A stretch of 15,616 nt of DNA from positions 1-15,616 of the forward strand of contig JAUQYY010000183.1 of NCBI GenBank assembly GCA_030587505.1, read 5' to 3'. Shown in pieces: positions 8,176-14,262 of the stretch. The notes beneath the pieces were generated by a model that saw only the letters and a list, made by a program, of their open reading frames with translations, had not been told where the DNA came from and searched no databases. How positions within the stretch are numbered: position 1 is the first letter of the stretch; each line of letters starts with the position of its first letter. The stretch comes from Candidatus Sigynarchaeota archaeon. Lineage in GTDB: Archaea > Asgardarchaeota > Jordarchaeia > Jordarchaeales > Jordarchaeaceae. The translations under genes and the position numbers were made by a program.

Positions 8176-9195
8176 TTAACCGGTCCTCAGATTATCTCTC
8201 CTCCTACTCCGCGAATTATACCTGTACCACTCAATTGTTTTCTTCAATCCCTCTCTCAAAGAGATTTTTGGTTCATAACCTAACATTTCTCTAGCCTTAC
8301 TAATGTTTGCGACTCTTCTCACCGTATCCTCATAATTATCCCCGTAGAACTCCCTGTAGGGTATATGCCTTGGCTTAATCTTGCTTAGCTTCCCTGTTAA
8401 CTCTAATATAAGATCAGCCAGCCGATTAATCGTCACCTCTTCCTCGCTTCCAATGTTAAAAATCTCCCCGACGCTCTTTTCTCCATTTAAAGCGAGAAGG
8501 GTACCCTCTACCACATCTGTTATATACGTGAATGCCCTTGTCTGTTCTCCATTCCCGTGTACAAGTGGAGGTTTCCCCTCAAGAACTCTTTTTATGAATA
8601 TTGGTATCACCGCACCGTAATCACTGGACTCCTGTCTCGGACCATAAGCATTAAAGTATCTCAGTATCGTTACCGGCAGGTCTTCCTGATAATGGTACGC
8701 GAGAAACATGTGCTCGTCCAACGCCTTTGTTGTCGAGTAGCACCACCTGAAAATACTGGTGGGGCCAAGAATCCTATCAGCGTTCTCGCTGAGCGGCACA
8801 TCAATGTTTTTACCGTACACCTCACTAGTTGAAGCAAACAAAAACAGTTCCACATTATTCTCCAGTGCAACCTCCGCCAGATTGTGCGTCCCAAAGGTGT
8901 TTGTCTTTATCACCTCCAGCGGCTTCTCCACATACTTCTTGACACCAACAACCGCAGCCTCATGAACAATAATATCCACACCCTTAGCCGCCCTTTCAAC
9001 CGTTTTTCTGTTCAAAATACTGCCCTCCACAAGTGAAAAATTTCTTTTCCGCAAATGATGCTCAATGTACTGGATTTTGCCACTGCTGAAATCGTCCAGA
9101 ACCACAATCTCGTTTCCTTCGATTAGGCTGTCCACCAGATGTGACCCAATAAATCCTGCTCCGCCCGTAATCAGTATCTTTTTACCCGTTATCAT
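8176..9195 (-). CDS. NAD-dependent sugar-nucleotide epimerase/dehydratase (extended SDR)
   Basis: The 339-residue protein is an extended short-chain dehydrogenase. It has the NAD motif GGAGFIG (Gly 11, 14, 17), acidic D34/D35 after beta-2 for NAD over NADP, and the catalytic YSTTK (Y153, K157) with S122-S124 in ASTSEVYG. RYFNAYGPRQ is typical of the GalE/UDP-glucuronate decarboxylase branch. The likely role is interconversion of UDP- or other NDP-sugars for glycans or surface glycoproteins; the exact substrate cannot be decided here. GGTGA six to seven bases upstream on the minus strand supports the start. A TATA-like element at 9398-9407 would give it a leader of about 180 bases. Confidence 0.92.
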   Translation of the reverse strand: MITGKKILITGGAGFIGSHLVDSLIEGNEIVVLDDFSSGKIQYIEHHLRKRNFSLVEGSILNRKTVERAAKGVDIIVHEAAVVGVKKYVEKPLEVIKTNTFGTHNLAEVALENNVELFLFASTSEVYGKNIDVPLSENADRILGPTSIFRWCYSTTKALDEHMFLAYHYQEDLPVTILRYFNAYGPRQESSDYGAVIPIFIKRVLEGKPPLVHGNGEQTRAFTYITDVVEGTLLALNGEKSVGEIFNIGSEEEVTINRLADLILELTGKLSKIKPRHIPYREFYGDNYEDTVRRVANISKAREMLGYEPKISLREGLKKTIEWYRYNSRSRRRDNLRTG

Positions 9196-9284
9196 TACCT
9201 TTCACCAATTTTTTGGAGGATTTAGATACCAACGGTAAAAGAGTATTCGTAAAACTACATACTTATCTTTTCCCTAAGATTTTT

Positions 9285-9303
9285 GAGTAGTCCCTAACTA
9301 CTC
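9285..9303. repeat. Perfect 7-bp hairpin
   Basis: GAGTAGT at 9285-9291 and ACTACTC at 9297-9303 form a perfect stem with a five-base loop. It sits between a GC-rich island and the epimerase start. Neither strand has a clear T-run after it, so I do not call it a terminator. Confidence 0.6.
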
Positions 9304-9397
9304 TTAAAAGTACTATCCACCTCTCCGCCGCTGGTCAATCTGGTGTACTCCTCGCCCTTCACGGCTAATGACCACTAGACTACCCGAAAAGGTTTTG

Positions 9398-9407
9398 TTA
9401 ATATTTA
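9398..9407 (-). promoter_or_regulatory. Candidate TATA box, minus strand
   Basis: On the minus strand this reads TAAATATTAA. A start about 26 bases downstream falls near 9376, at the edge of a GC-rich island (about 9320-9385) lying upstream of the epimerase gene. It could drive the epimerase with a long leader or a separate small RNA. Confidence 0.45.
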
Positions 9408-9455
9408 AGCCGAATCAACTGCGGTATTAAATGATAGAATAATTTAAAAACAAGC

Positions 9456-9860
9456 CTATTTTAGTGGAACGTACATACTGCTCTTTGTTGCGCCTATTCC
9501 AGGGCTTCCGTGTATTACCCGTTTACACGTCGGAGCGTATTCTCCTAAGTAGTGGCCTATCATTTCTGGTTCAATTTTTACTTCGATAAAGGTTTTTCCG
9601 TTGTAGATTGCCACATCTAGCCCGACCATCTCTGGCAAAATCACCATGTCTCGATTGTGAGTGCGAACGACCACCTTCTTACCTTTTCTCTGTGCTCTCT
9701 TCGCTCGTCTGAGTTTCTCGAGCAGTTTCTTCTGACGTGGGGGGAGTCCTCTGAGTAAGCTCCTTCTCTGACGTGACGGTAGAAGCTTTATGAACTCGTC
9801 CATCGGCATCCTCTGAAGTTCCTCTATGGAATATCCACGATACGTAAACTTCTTAACCAT
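9456..9860 (-). CDS. rpsS: Small-subunit ribosomal protein uS19
   Basis: This 134-residue protein is archaeal/eukaryotic-type S19, which binds the 16S rRNA 3' domain in the head of the small subunit. It has the archaeal N-terminal region FTYRGYSIEELQRMPMDEFIKLLPSRQRR and a basic helix, then the conserved core RTHNRDMVILPEMVGL, YNGKTFIEVKI, MIGHYLGEYAPTCKRVIHGSPGIGATKSS. Length is normal. It stands alone here, although S19 usually sits in the S10 operon between L2 and L22. It has its own probable promoter, with a TTTAAATTTATTAG-like element on the minus strand near 9910-9925. The ribosome binding site is weak (GGTTGAT close to the ATG). Confidence 0.97.
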   Translation of the reverse strand: MVKKFTYRGYSIEELQRMPMDEFIKLLPSRQRRSLLRGLPPRQKKLLEKLRRAKRAQRKGKKVVVRTHNRDMVILPEMVGLDVAIYNGKTFIEVKIEPEMIGHYLGEYAPTCKRVIHGSPGIGATKSSMYVPLK

Positions 9861-10211
9861 AGCATCAACCCTAGATATCTCTTAAAGCTAATAACTTGAG
9901 TTAAACTAATAAATTTAAAGTTTTCTCAAAAACAGCTTTTCTCATCTGATTCTCTCCCTCCCTTCGTTTTATCCTACATTAACTTTTACCCAAACTCAAT
10001 TGAGGGTGCGTAGGGTTTAAATAGGATTTGCAAATATCTTTAGTTCTGGGTAAACCCATACGCTGAGTAACACCCTTTCTCCGCGAAGGTCCTGCAACAA
10101 GCAAATCCTCCAATAGAAGGTGGCCTCCGGCAGGGCGCTCGATGCCTGTGAGTGGAAGAAGCATTCTGGATGAACGTGGCGGGTACCTGTCTAACCCTCG
10201 TTCCAATCGGT
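9861..10211. other. uS19 upstream region and leader of the tRNA-Pro transcript
   Basis: The left part holds the uS19 promoter. From 9995 it holds a perfect 10-bp palindrome (CTCAATTGAG, 9995-10004), a TATA box at 10016-10024 and then about 165 bases of GC-richer, structured sequence before the tRNA. In that part, AGGATTTGC at 10023-10031 is exactly complementary to 10101-10109. TGGGTAAACCCA at about 10047-10058 is a small hairpin. AACCC at 10193-10197 can pair with the 5' end of the tRNA. I looked for 5S, SRP, RNase P and box C/D RNA motifs and found none, and I could not build a second tRNA. Confidence 0.5.
10016..10024 (+). promoter_or_regulatory. Candidate TATA box for the tRNA-Pro transcript
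   Basis: TTTAAATAG preceded by a purine-rich stretch is a strong archaeal TATA element. It predicts a transcription start near 10045, about 167 bases before the mature tRNA 5' end. No better TATA box lies closer to the tRNA. A 10-bp palindrome sits just upstream at 9995-10004. Confidence 0.55.
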
Positions 10212-10226
10212 GGGGTTGTGGTCTAG

Positions 10227-10256
10227 AGGACTGGAGGACTCCTCTAATCCGGAGAA
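10227..10256 (+). other. tRNA-Pro intron I (15/16), 30 nt
   Basis: A hairpin pairs 10228-10237 with 10241-10250 (nine of ten positions, one C-A mismatch, loop ACT). A short central helix pairs 10222-10224 with 10251-10253, leaving three-base bulges AGA and AAC. Cutting after the second base of each bulge joins G15 to C16 and yields the D-loop AGCTTGGTA. Confidence 0.75.
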
Positions 10257-10266
10257 CTTGGTATGA

Positions 10267-10294
10267 GCCCTTCGGGAGTTCCCGACGGGTACAG
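10267..10294 (+). other. tRNA-Pro intron II (24/25), 28 nt, modelled
   Basis: The hairpin pairs 10268-10276 with 10281-10289 (eight of nine positions, loop AGTT). The central helix GTA (10261-10263) pairs with TAC (10290-10292), followed by bulge AGT with a cut before T10295. Removal leaves A24 next to T25, matching the common proline D-arm GGTATGAT. Alternative pairings are possible, so the boundaries are a model. Confidence 0.5.
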
Positions 10295-10295
10295 T

Positions 10296-10324
10296 TCCGC
10301 TTTAAACCCTTAAAGCGGCAGGAG
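10296..10324 (+). other. tRNA-Pro intron III (25/26), 29 nt, modelled
   Basis: A perfect 9-bp hairpin pairs CCGCTTTAA (10297-10305) with 10310-10318, loop ACCC. In the full precursor no central helix can form with the bases just upstream. Once intron II is gone, TATG (10262-10265) can face CAGG (10319-10322) with three of four pairs, and GG at 10260-10261 can pair with CC at 10326-10327. Excision of 10297-10325 instead would give the same product. Confidence 0.5.
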
Positions 10325-10336
10325 TCCTGCCTGGGG

Positions 10337-10363
10337 AGGAGAACCCAAAGGTTCTCCACTGAA
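10337..10363 (+). other. tRNA-Pro intron IV (37/38, canonical site), 27 nt
   Basis: A perfect 8-bp hairpin pairs GGAGAACC (10338-10345) with 10350-10357, loop CAAA. The outer helix is the anticodon stem CCTGC/GCAGG. The central helix CTGG/ACTG has only two Watson-Crick pairs plus T-T and G-A, so the motif is relaxed. Excision yields the loop CTGGGGC with anticodon GGG. Confidence 0.8.
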
Positions 10364-10385
10364 CGCAGGCGATCCCGAGTTCAAA

Positions 10386-10415
10386 AACCTCACCCAATCC
10401 GGGTGGGTTTGGGAA
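10386..10415 (+). other. tRNA-Pro intron V (59/60, T-loop), 30 nt
   Basis: This is the clearest bulge-helix-bulge. The outer helix is the T-stem CCGAG/CTCGG and the central helix is TTCA (10380-10383) with TGGG (10410-10413). The inner stem is AACC-CACCC with GGGTGGGTT, with one bulged T. Cutting in the bulges restores the standard T-loop TTCAAAT. Confidence 0.88.
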
Positions 10416-10437
10416 TCTCGGCAACCCCACCATCTCC

Positions 10438-10441
10438 TTTT
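10438..10441 (+). terminator. Short T-run after tRNA-Pro
   Basis: TTTT begins six bases after the encoded CCA and could end transcription of the tRNA. It overlaps the last bases of the convergent surface-protein gene. Four T residues is a weak signal. Confidence 0.3.
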
Positions 10442-11605
10442 ACGAGTTCGCATCCAAGGTGTAGTCTCTGGAAAAGATCGGCTGGCGTTTTCTTCCCTTC
10501 CAGGTTATAGCGGCTGAGACTACTGCCACGGCGGAGACCGGGGCGAGAACAATCAATTCCGTGGTAAAATCGGTGTTCTCAACGGTGAGGAACAGGAGGA
10601 ACACCCCCGCTGGGAAGCTCTGCGCTTCTCCTTCCACTATATAACCGGTGTTCGACCCGTTAACGTAAGTGGTCCCGTTGTAATAAATTATCACTGATAG
10701 TGTGTATTTTCCAGGCTGTGAGGAGGCTTCAATAATTCCCCTCCAAATGGTTCTCCCTACCTTTTCAATTGGTAATCATTAATTCTCACCGAAATCAGAG
10801 GGTTATCCCCACTAACCTCTACGGTCACCAGAATCGACGTATTCGGCGCCACTCTGGTTGCGTTCAGCGTGATTGACTTCACCATAATAGGCGGGGGTGA
10901 AATGTTTACAATAATCTCGGCTTCTGTTGAAGCGTACGACTGGTTCTCCTCGAATCTCACTCTGAACCTCCATGGTCCAACAGGAGTGTCAAGTGGAACC
11001 TCCCACGATAACGAAAAGCGGCCCAGTGTATCCGTGAACGATTCATTAAGGCTATCGTTTTGATAATCTTTCAAATACACCCTCTGGTTGGGAATCGAAC
11101 TGTTATTATTATCTACCAATATAGCTTCAACAACTAATTTTTCCCCGGGATAAACAGATAATGGGTACGTTAAGTTCTCAAAATTAGTCTTAGACTTGAT
11201 AAAAAGATCAGTGTACACCGGTATCGCGTCGGGCCTATTAGGACACGATGCTTTGATTGTTGTTTGACCCAAATGGTAATCTTCCGGTACACTCCAGTGA
11301 AGAACAGCGTACCCGCTGGAGTTAGTATACTCCCCACCAATCAAGAGCCCATTATACTCATCATAAAAAAGAGTCAACTCCCCCACAATTGGATCAGTGG
11401 AATTTACCATCCTCACAGTTATCGTCGTGTTCTCCCCCCTGTAACAGACCTGTCCAATTCCATCCTTGCCCACCGCACCAGTTACAAAAAGATGCGAATA
11501 GCGAAGCTCAGCCCCATACAACTGGAACATACAAGTTAGAATCAAAATCAAGAGCACGGAGGCTATGACCACTTTCGTGCACGAAACTTTTCCTCTAAAA
11601 CGCAT
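10440..11605 (-). pseudogene. Membrane-anchored surface protein with Ig-like repeats, split by a frameshift
   Basis: The first frame (11605 to the stop at 10757) encodes 282 residues. There is an N-terminal hydrophobic segment VVIASVLLILILTCMFQLY (residues about 12-30), then an extracellular region with many N-x-S/T sites. At least two beta-sandwich repeats are visible: compare GYAVLHWSVPEDYHLGQTTI with GRFSLSWEVPLDTPVGPWRF. Translation resumes in the next frame between 10775 and 10757 (KVGRTIWRGIIEASSQPGKY) and runs to 10440. It ends with a membrane anchor LIVLAPVSAVAVVSAAITW and a basic tail. Together the parts make one protein of about 387 residues with a signal or anchor at one end and a C-terminal transmembrane helix. 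The slip lies at a run of four A (10762-10765). It may be a real mutation, an assembly error or frameshifting. GGGAG at 11611-11615 (minus) supports the start. I do not recognise a named family. Confidence 0.7.
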
Positions 11606-11635
11606 TGTTTCTCCCAGAACAAATACCTAAAGTCA

Positions 11636-11645
11636 GTATTTATAC
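11636..11645 (-). promoter_or_regulatory. TATA box of the surface-protein gene
   Basis: GTATAAATAC is a near-ideal TATA element, preceded by a G-rich stretch. It lies 31 bases before the ATG at 11605, so the predicted leader is very short and would begin near the GGGAG site. Confidence 0.6.
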
Positions 11646-11663
11646 CCCCCTCCTCCGAGCCTC

Positions 11664-11736
11664 CAAGTATTTCTACCCGCCCAGCTGCAATAAAGGGGTT
11701 TACCGCTGGTTTGCGACTGGAACGTGTAAATACTTG
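11664..11736. repeat. 9-bp inverted repeat between divergent genes
   Basis: CAAGTATTT at 11664-11672 is exactly complementary to AAATACTTG at 11728-11736, 55 bases apart. The pair lies between the divergent promoters of the surface-protein and HDAC-family genes, so it could be a regulator site. It could also be chance in AT-rich DNA. Confidence 0.4.
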
Positions 11737-11759
11737 TACCCACAATCTTAAAATAAAGG

Positions 11760-11769
11760 ATTAAATAGT
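11760..11769 (+). promoter_or_regulatory. Candidate TATA box for the HDAC-family gene
   Basis: ATTAAATAGT, preceded by AAAGG, is a fair TATA element 45 bases before the TTG start. It predicts a leader of about 25 bases containing the GGGAGTGA binding site. Confidence 0.5.
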
Positions 11770-11813
11770 ATGTGAAAACAGTTTATTTACAGCTTGAGTG
11801 GGAGTGAAGATTA

Positions 11814-12866
11814 TTGGCTAACACAGGCATAATCTACCATACCGATTACCTAGAACACGAAACGGGGAACCATCCCGAAAACAAAAAAAGACTAATAGTC
11901 ACAATGGACTTTCTTGAAAAGAAGGGTGTCCTAAACAGGCCAGAGATCAAACTCTTCAGCCCTGAGAAGGCGGCTATCGACACGGTTGCCCTAAACCACA
12001 GTATGGAGTACATCGAATACGTACGTTACGTGAGTGAGCGAGGCGGAGGAATGCTCGACCCCGATACCGTCGTCAGCGATAAATCTTTTGAGGTCGCCCT
12101 CAGAGCCGTCGGGGGCGCAATCACAGCAGCTGAAAAAATCAGGAACGGCGAAGTCAACAACAGTTTCGCCTTGGTAAGGCCGCCGGGACACCACGCCACC
12201 CACGGACACGGACACGGTTTCTGTATATTCAACAACATAGCCATCCTGTCCAGATATATGATTAAAAACTGGGGTACAAAAAGAATCCTCATTGTTGACT
12301 TCGACGCTCATCACGGAAACGGCACACAAGACTCCTTCTACGATACCCCCAGCGTTCTGTACTTCGGACTACAGCAGTGGGGAATATACCCTGGGTCAGG
12401 CTGGTACCAAGAAATCGGAGAAAAAGAGGGGAAAGGATACACCGTAAACGTACCCCTACCCTGGGGGACCGACGACGAGAGCTATCTCTTCGCGCTTCGA
12501 GAGCTTCTCTACCCCGTAGCCGATCAGTACAACCCCGAATTCATCCTAGTCTCCGCGGGTTTCGACTCGCACTACTCCGACATGCTCACATCCATGAACA
12601 TCAGCTCCGTTGGCCACGGAAAGATAATGGAAACAATCCTAGATGTCGCCAAACAGAAATGCAACGGCAAAGTGGCAGTACTCCTCGAAGGAGGATACAA
12701 CCTCAACGCCGTTCCCCGAAGCATATTCAACGTCTTATCCCACATGGCAAATCTAGGAGAAATCCTCGAGGACAGCTCCCCCAAACCAGACCCAAAAACT
12801 AGGGAAAAAGTAAACAAACTAGTAAGCGAAATCAAAAAAGTGCTAAAACCCTACTGGACATTCTAA
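11814..12866 (+). CDS. Histone deacetylase-family amidohydrolase
   Basis: This is a zinc-dependent deacetylase of the arginase/HDAC superfamily, 350 residues. Catalytic features are complete: tandem H126-H127 in RPPGHHAT, zinc ligands D164 and H166 in DFDAHHGNG, D251 in GFDSHYSD, and Y295 in LEGGYNL. Archaeal and bacterial members act on acetylated lysine, acetylpolyamines or small amides; the sequence does not say which. The HATHGHGHGFCIFNN stretch fits class II-like or acetylpolyamine amidohydrolase members. The start is TTG, supported by GGGAG with TGA around 11800-11807, seven bases upstream; no in-frame ATG lies near the family start. There is no signal peptide. The gene is followed 160 bases later by pncB, which has its own promoter. 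Confidence 0.94.
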   Translation: MANTGIIYHTDYLEHETGNHPENKKRLIVTMDFLEKKGVLNRPEIKLFSPEKAAIDTVALNHSMEYIEYVRYVSERGGGMLDPDTVVSDKSFEVALRAVGGAITAAEKIRNGEVNNSFALVRPPGHHATHGHGHGFCIFNNIAILSRYMIKNWGTKRILIVDFDAHHGNGTQDSFYDTPSVLYFGLQQWGIYPGSGWYQEIGEKEGKGYTVNVPLPWGTDDESYLFALRELLYPVADQYNPEFILVSAGFDSHYSDMLTSMNISSVGHGKIMETILDVAKQKCNGKVAVLLEGGYNLNAVPRSIFNVLSHMANLGEILEDSSPKPDPKTREKVNKLVSEIKKVLKPYWTF

Positions 12867-12967
12867 GGCAGCACAACACGCGAAGAACCAACCCAACAGA
12901 ACACCAAAGTCAGATAAAAAATAAAAACAGAGAGGTACTAAAAAAGAGATCCTCCCAAGTCCAGAAG

Positions 12968-12998
12968 ATAAGTGTTATAAAACAGTTTCCACACTTAT
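12968..12998. promoter_or_regulatory. Inverted repeat around the pncB TATA box (candidate operator)
   Basis: ATAAGTGT at 12968-12975 and ACACTTAT at 12991-12998 are perfect 8-bp arms with a 15-base spacer. The spacer and its edge hold TTATAAAA (12975-12982), a good TATA box for a start near 13005. A regulator bound to both arms would block TBP. A second TATA-like stretch overlaps the right arm. Confidence 0.5.
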
Positions 12999-13026
12999 TT
13001 AAGACTAAAAAAGGGGAGATATTAAG

Positions 13027-14229
13027 ATGCGCAGATTCTTTATTGCGACGGAAGAGGAGATCAAAAGCGGCGAAACCACAGACGTCTACTTCCTACGCAC
13101 CAAAGAAATATTAGAAAAAAAAGGCATGAGCGAAACCAGAGTCCTCGCAGAAGTGACAACAGGGGGCCTACCCCGAAACTGGCAATGGGGCGTCCTATCA
13201 GGGATTAGAGAGGTCGCACATCTTTTCGAGGGGTACCCTGTCGACGTTTACTGTTTACCCGAGGGAAGCATATTCTACCCAAAAGACCACTACGGTACAC
13301 GCGAACCCGTAATGTACATAGAAGGTCCCTACGGCAAATTCCTCGAACTAGAAACCCCCCTGCTAGGATTCATCTGCCAAATGTCAGGCGTCGCAACATC
13401 CGCCGCCCGGCTCCGAAAAATCGAACCAAAAAAGACCATTATCTCCTTCGGAATAAGACGCATGCACCCCGCCATAAGCCCCGCCATAGACTACTGCTGC
13501 TACATCGGCGGACTAGACGGTGTCTCCGGAGTAGCCAGCGCCAAACTAATCGGCATACAGCCAAGCGGCACAATGCCTCACTCCCTAATAATCCTTTTCG
13601 GCGACCAGGTCAAAGCCTGGAAAGCATTCGACGAAATCCTACCCAAAAACGTTCCACGAATCGCCCTATGCGACACCTACTACGACGAAAAAATCGAATC
13701 CATCATGGCAGCAGAAGCAATCGGAGAAAATCTTTGGGGAGTACGCCTAGACACCCCAGGTAGCAGAAGAGGAAACTTCGCAAACATAGTAAAAGAAGTA
13801 AGGTGGGAACTCGACATCCGCGGCTACAAAAACGTCAAAATCTTCGTCTCCGGAGGACTCAACGAAGAAACCCTCAAAACCCTCAGCGAAGCAGGAGCAG
13901 ACGGCTTCGGCGTAGGCACATGGTGCAGCAACGCACCTGTAGTCGACTTCGCCCTAGACATCGTCGAAATAGGCGGAAAACCAGTAGCAAAACGCGGAAA
14001 ACTAGGCGGAGCAAAACAGGTCTGGCGATGCCCAAAATGCCTACTCGACATAGTACGTCCCGCCAAACAAAAAGAAAAAGAGAAAGAAAATAAATGCCCA
14101 GAATGTGGTGAAACCATGGAAGAGATGCTAAAACCCCTCATAGAGCAAGGACAGATAGTAGCTGAACCTCCATCCCCCCAAAAAGTGCGGGAACACGTAC
14201 TACGACAACTAGAAAAAATAACTCTATAA
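13027..14229 (+). CDS. pncB: Nicotinate phosphoribosyltransferase, archaeal zinc-ribbon type
   Basis: The enzyme makes nicotinate mononucleotide from nicotinate and PRPP, the salvage entry to NAD. The 400-residue protein has the N-terminal half-barrel (RTKEILEKKGM...EVTTGGLPRNWQWGVLSG), then the core SGVATSAARLRKI, FGIRRMHPAISPAIDYCCYIGGLDGVSG and FVSGGLNEETLKTLSEAGADGFGVGTW, all typical of type II phosphoribosyltransferases. The C-terminus carries a zinc ribbon with C335, C338, C357 and C360, as in the Thermoplasma-type enzyme. GGGGAG at 13013-13018 supports the ATG. No other NAD gene is adjacent. A possible operator surrounds its TATA box. Confidence 0.95.
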   Translation: MRRFFIATEEEIKSGETTDVYFLRTKEILEKKGMSETRVLAEVTTGGLPRNWQWGVLSGIREVAHLFEGYPVDVYCLPEGSIFYPKDHYGTREPVMYIEGPYGKFLELETPLLGFICQMSGVATSAARLRKIEPKKTIISFGIRRMHPAISPAIDYCCYIGGLDGVSGVASAKLIGIQPSGTMPHSLIILFGDQVKAWKAFDEILPKNVPRIALCDTYYDEKIESIMAAEAIGENLWGVRLDTPGSRRGNFANIVKEVRWELDIRGYKNVKIFVSGGLNEETLKTLSEAGADGFGVGTWCSNAPVVDFALDIVEIGGKPVAKRGKLGGAKQVWRCPKCLLDIVRPAKQKEKEKENKCPECGETMEEMLKPLIEQGQIVAEPPSPQKVREHVLRQLEKITL

Positions 14230-14262
14230 TCGAAGCCCTCGATTAATACCCTCCACATCTCA

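Larger units (their letters stand above)
10212..10432 (+). tRNA. tRNA-Pro(GGG) with five modelled introns
   Basis: The acceptor stem is GGGGTTG (10212-10218) with CAACCCC (10422-10428), then A73 and an encoded CCA (10430-10432). Exons: 10212-10226 (T8, G9, GTCT, A14, G15); 10257-10266 (CTTGGTATGA); a single T at 10295; 10325-10336 (T26, CCTGC, then CTGGGG with anticodon GGG at 10333-10335); 10364-10385 (C38, GCAGG, variable loop CGATC, CCGAG, TTCAAA); 10416-10432. Joined, they give 77 nt with an acceptor stem of 7 bp, a D-arm G10-U25, U11-A24, C12-G23, and anticodon and T stems of 5 bp each. T8-A14, G15-C48 and G18G19 in the D-loop are also present, as is a standard T-loop. The assignment as proline rests on the anticodon plus the discriminator A. 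The introns after 15, 37 and 59 are secure; the two in the D-stem are less certain, and their removal could differ by a base or two. Confidence 0.9.

Noticed and set aside
9285..9303. Hairpin as an intrinsic terminator
   Set aside because: No T-run follows on either strand in the needed position, and the genes on both sides point away from such a use.
10045..10211. SRP RNA, RNase P RNA or 5S rRNA
   Set aside because: None of the conserved motifs I know for these RNAs is present on either strand.
10241..10254. CTCTAAT context suggesting a CUA (pyrrolysine-type) anticodon
   Set aside because: It belongs to the hairpin of intron I; the arms do not pair as an anticodon stem, and CCTGC/GCAGG with GGG fits far better.
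9979..10359. Open frame of 126 codons on the minus strand
   Set aside because: It is antisense to the tRNA and its leader, has low-complexity Arg/Leu-rich content and resembles no protein.
10142..10510. Open frame of 122 codons across the tRNA locus (+)
   Set aside because: It runs through the tRNA exons and introns and has no ribosome binding site or recognisable protein; the RNA explains the sequence.
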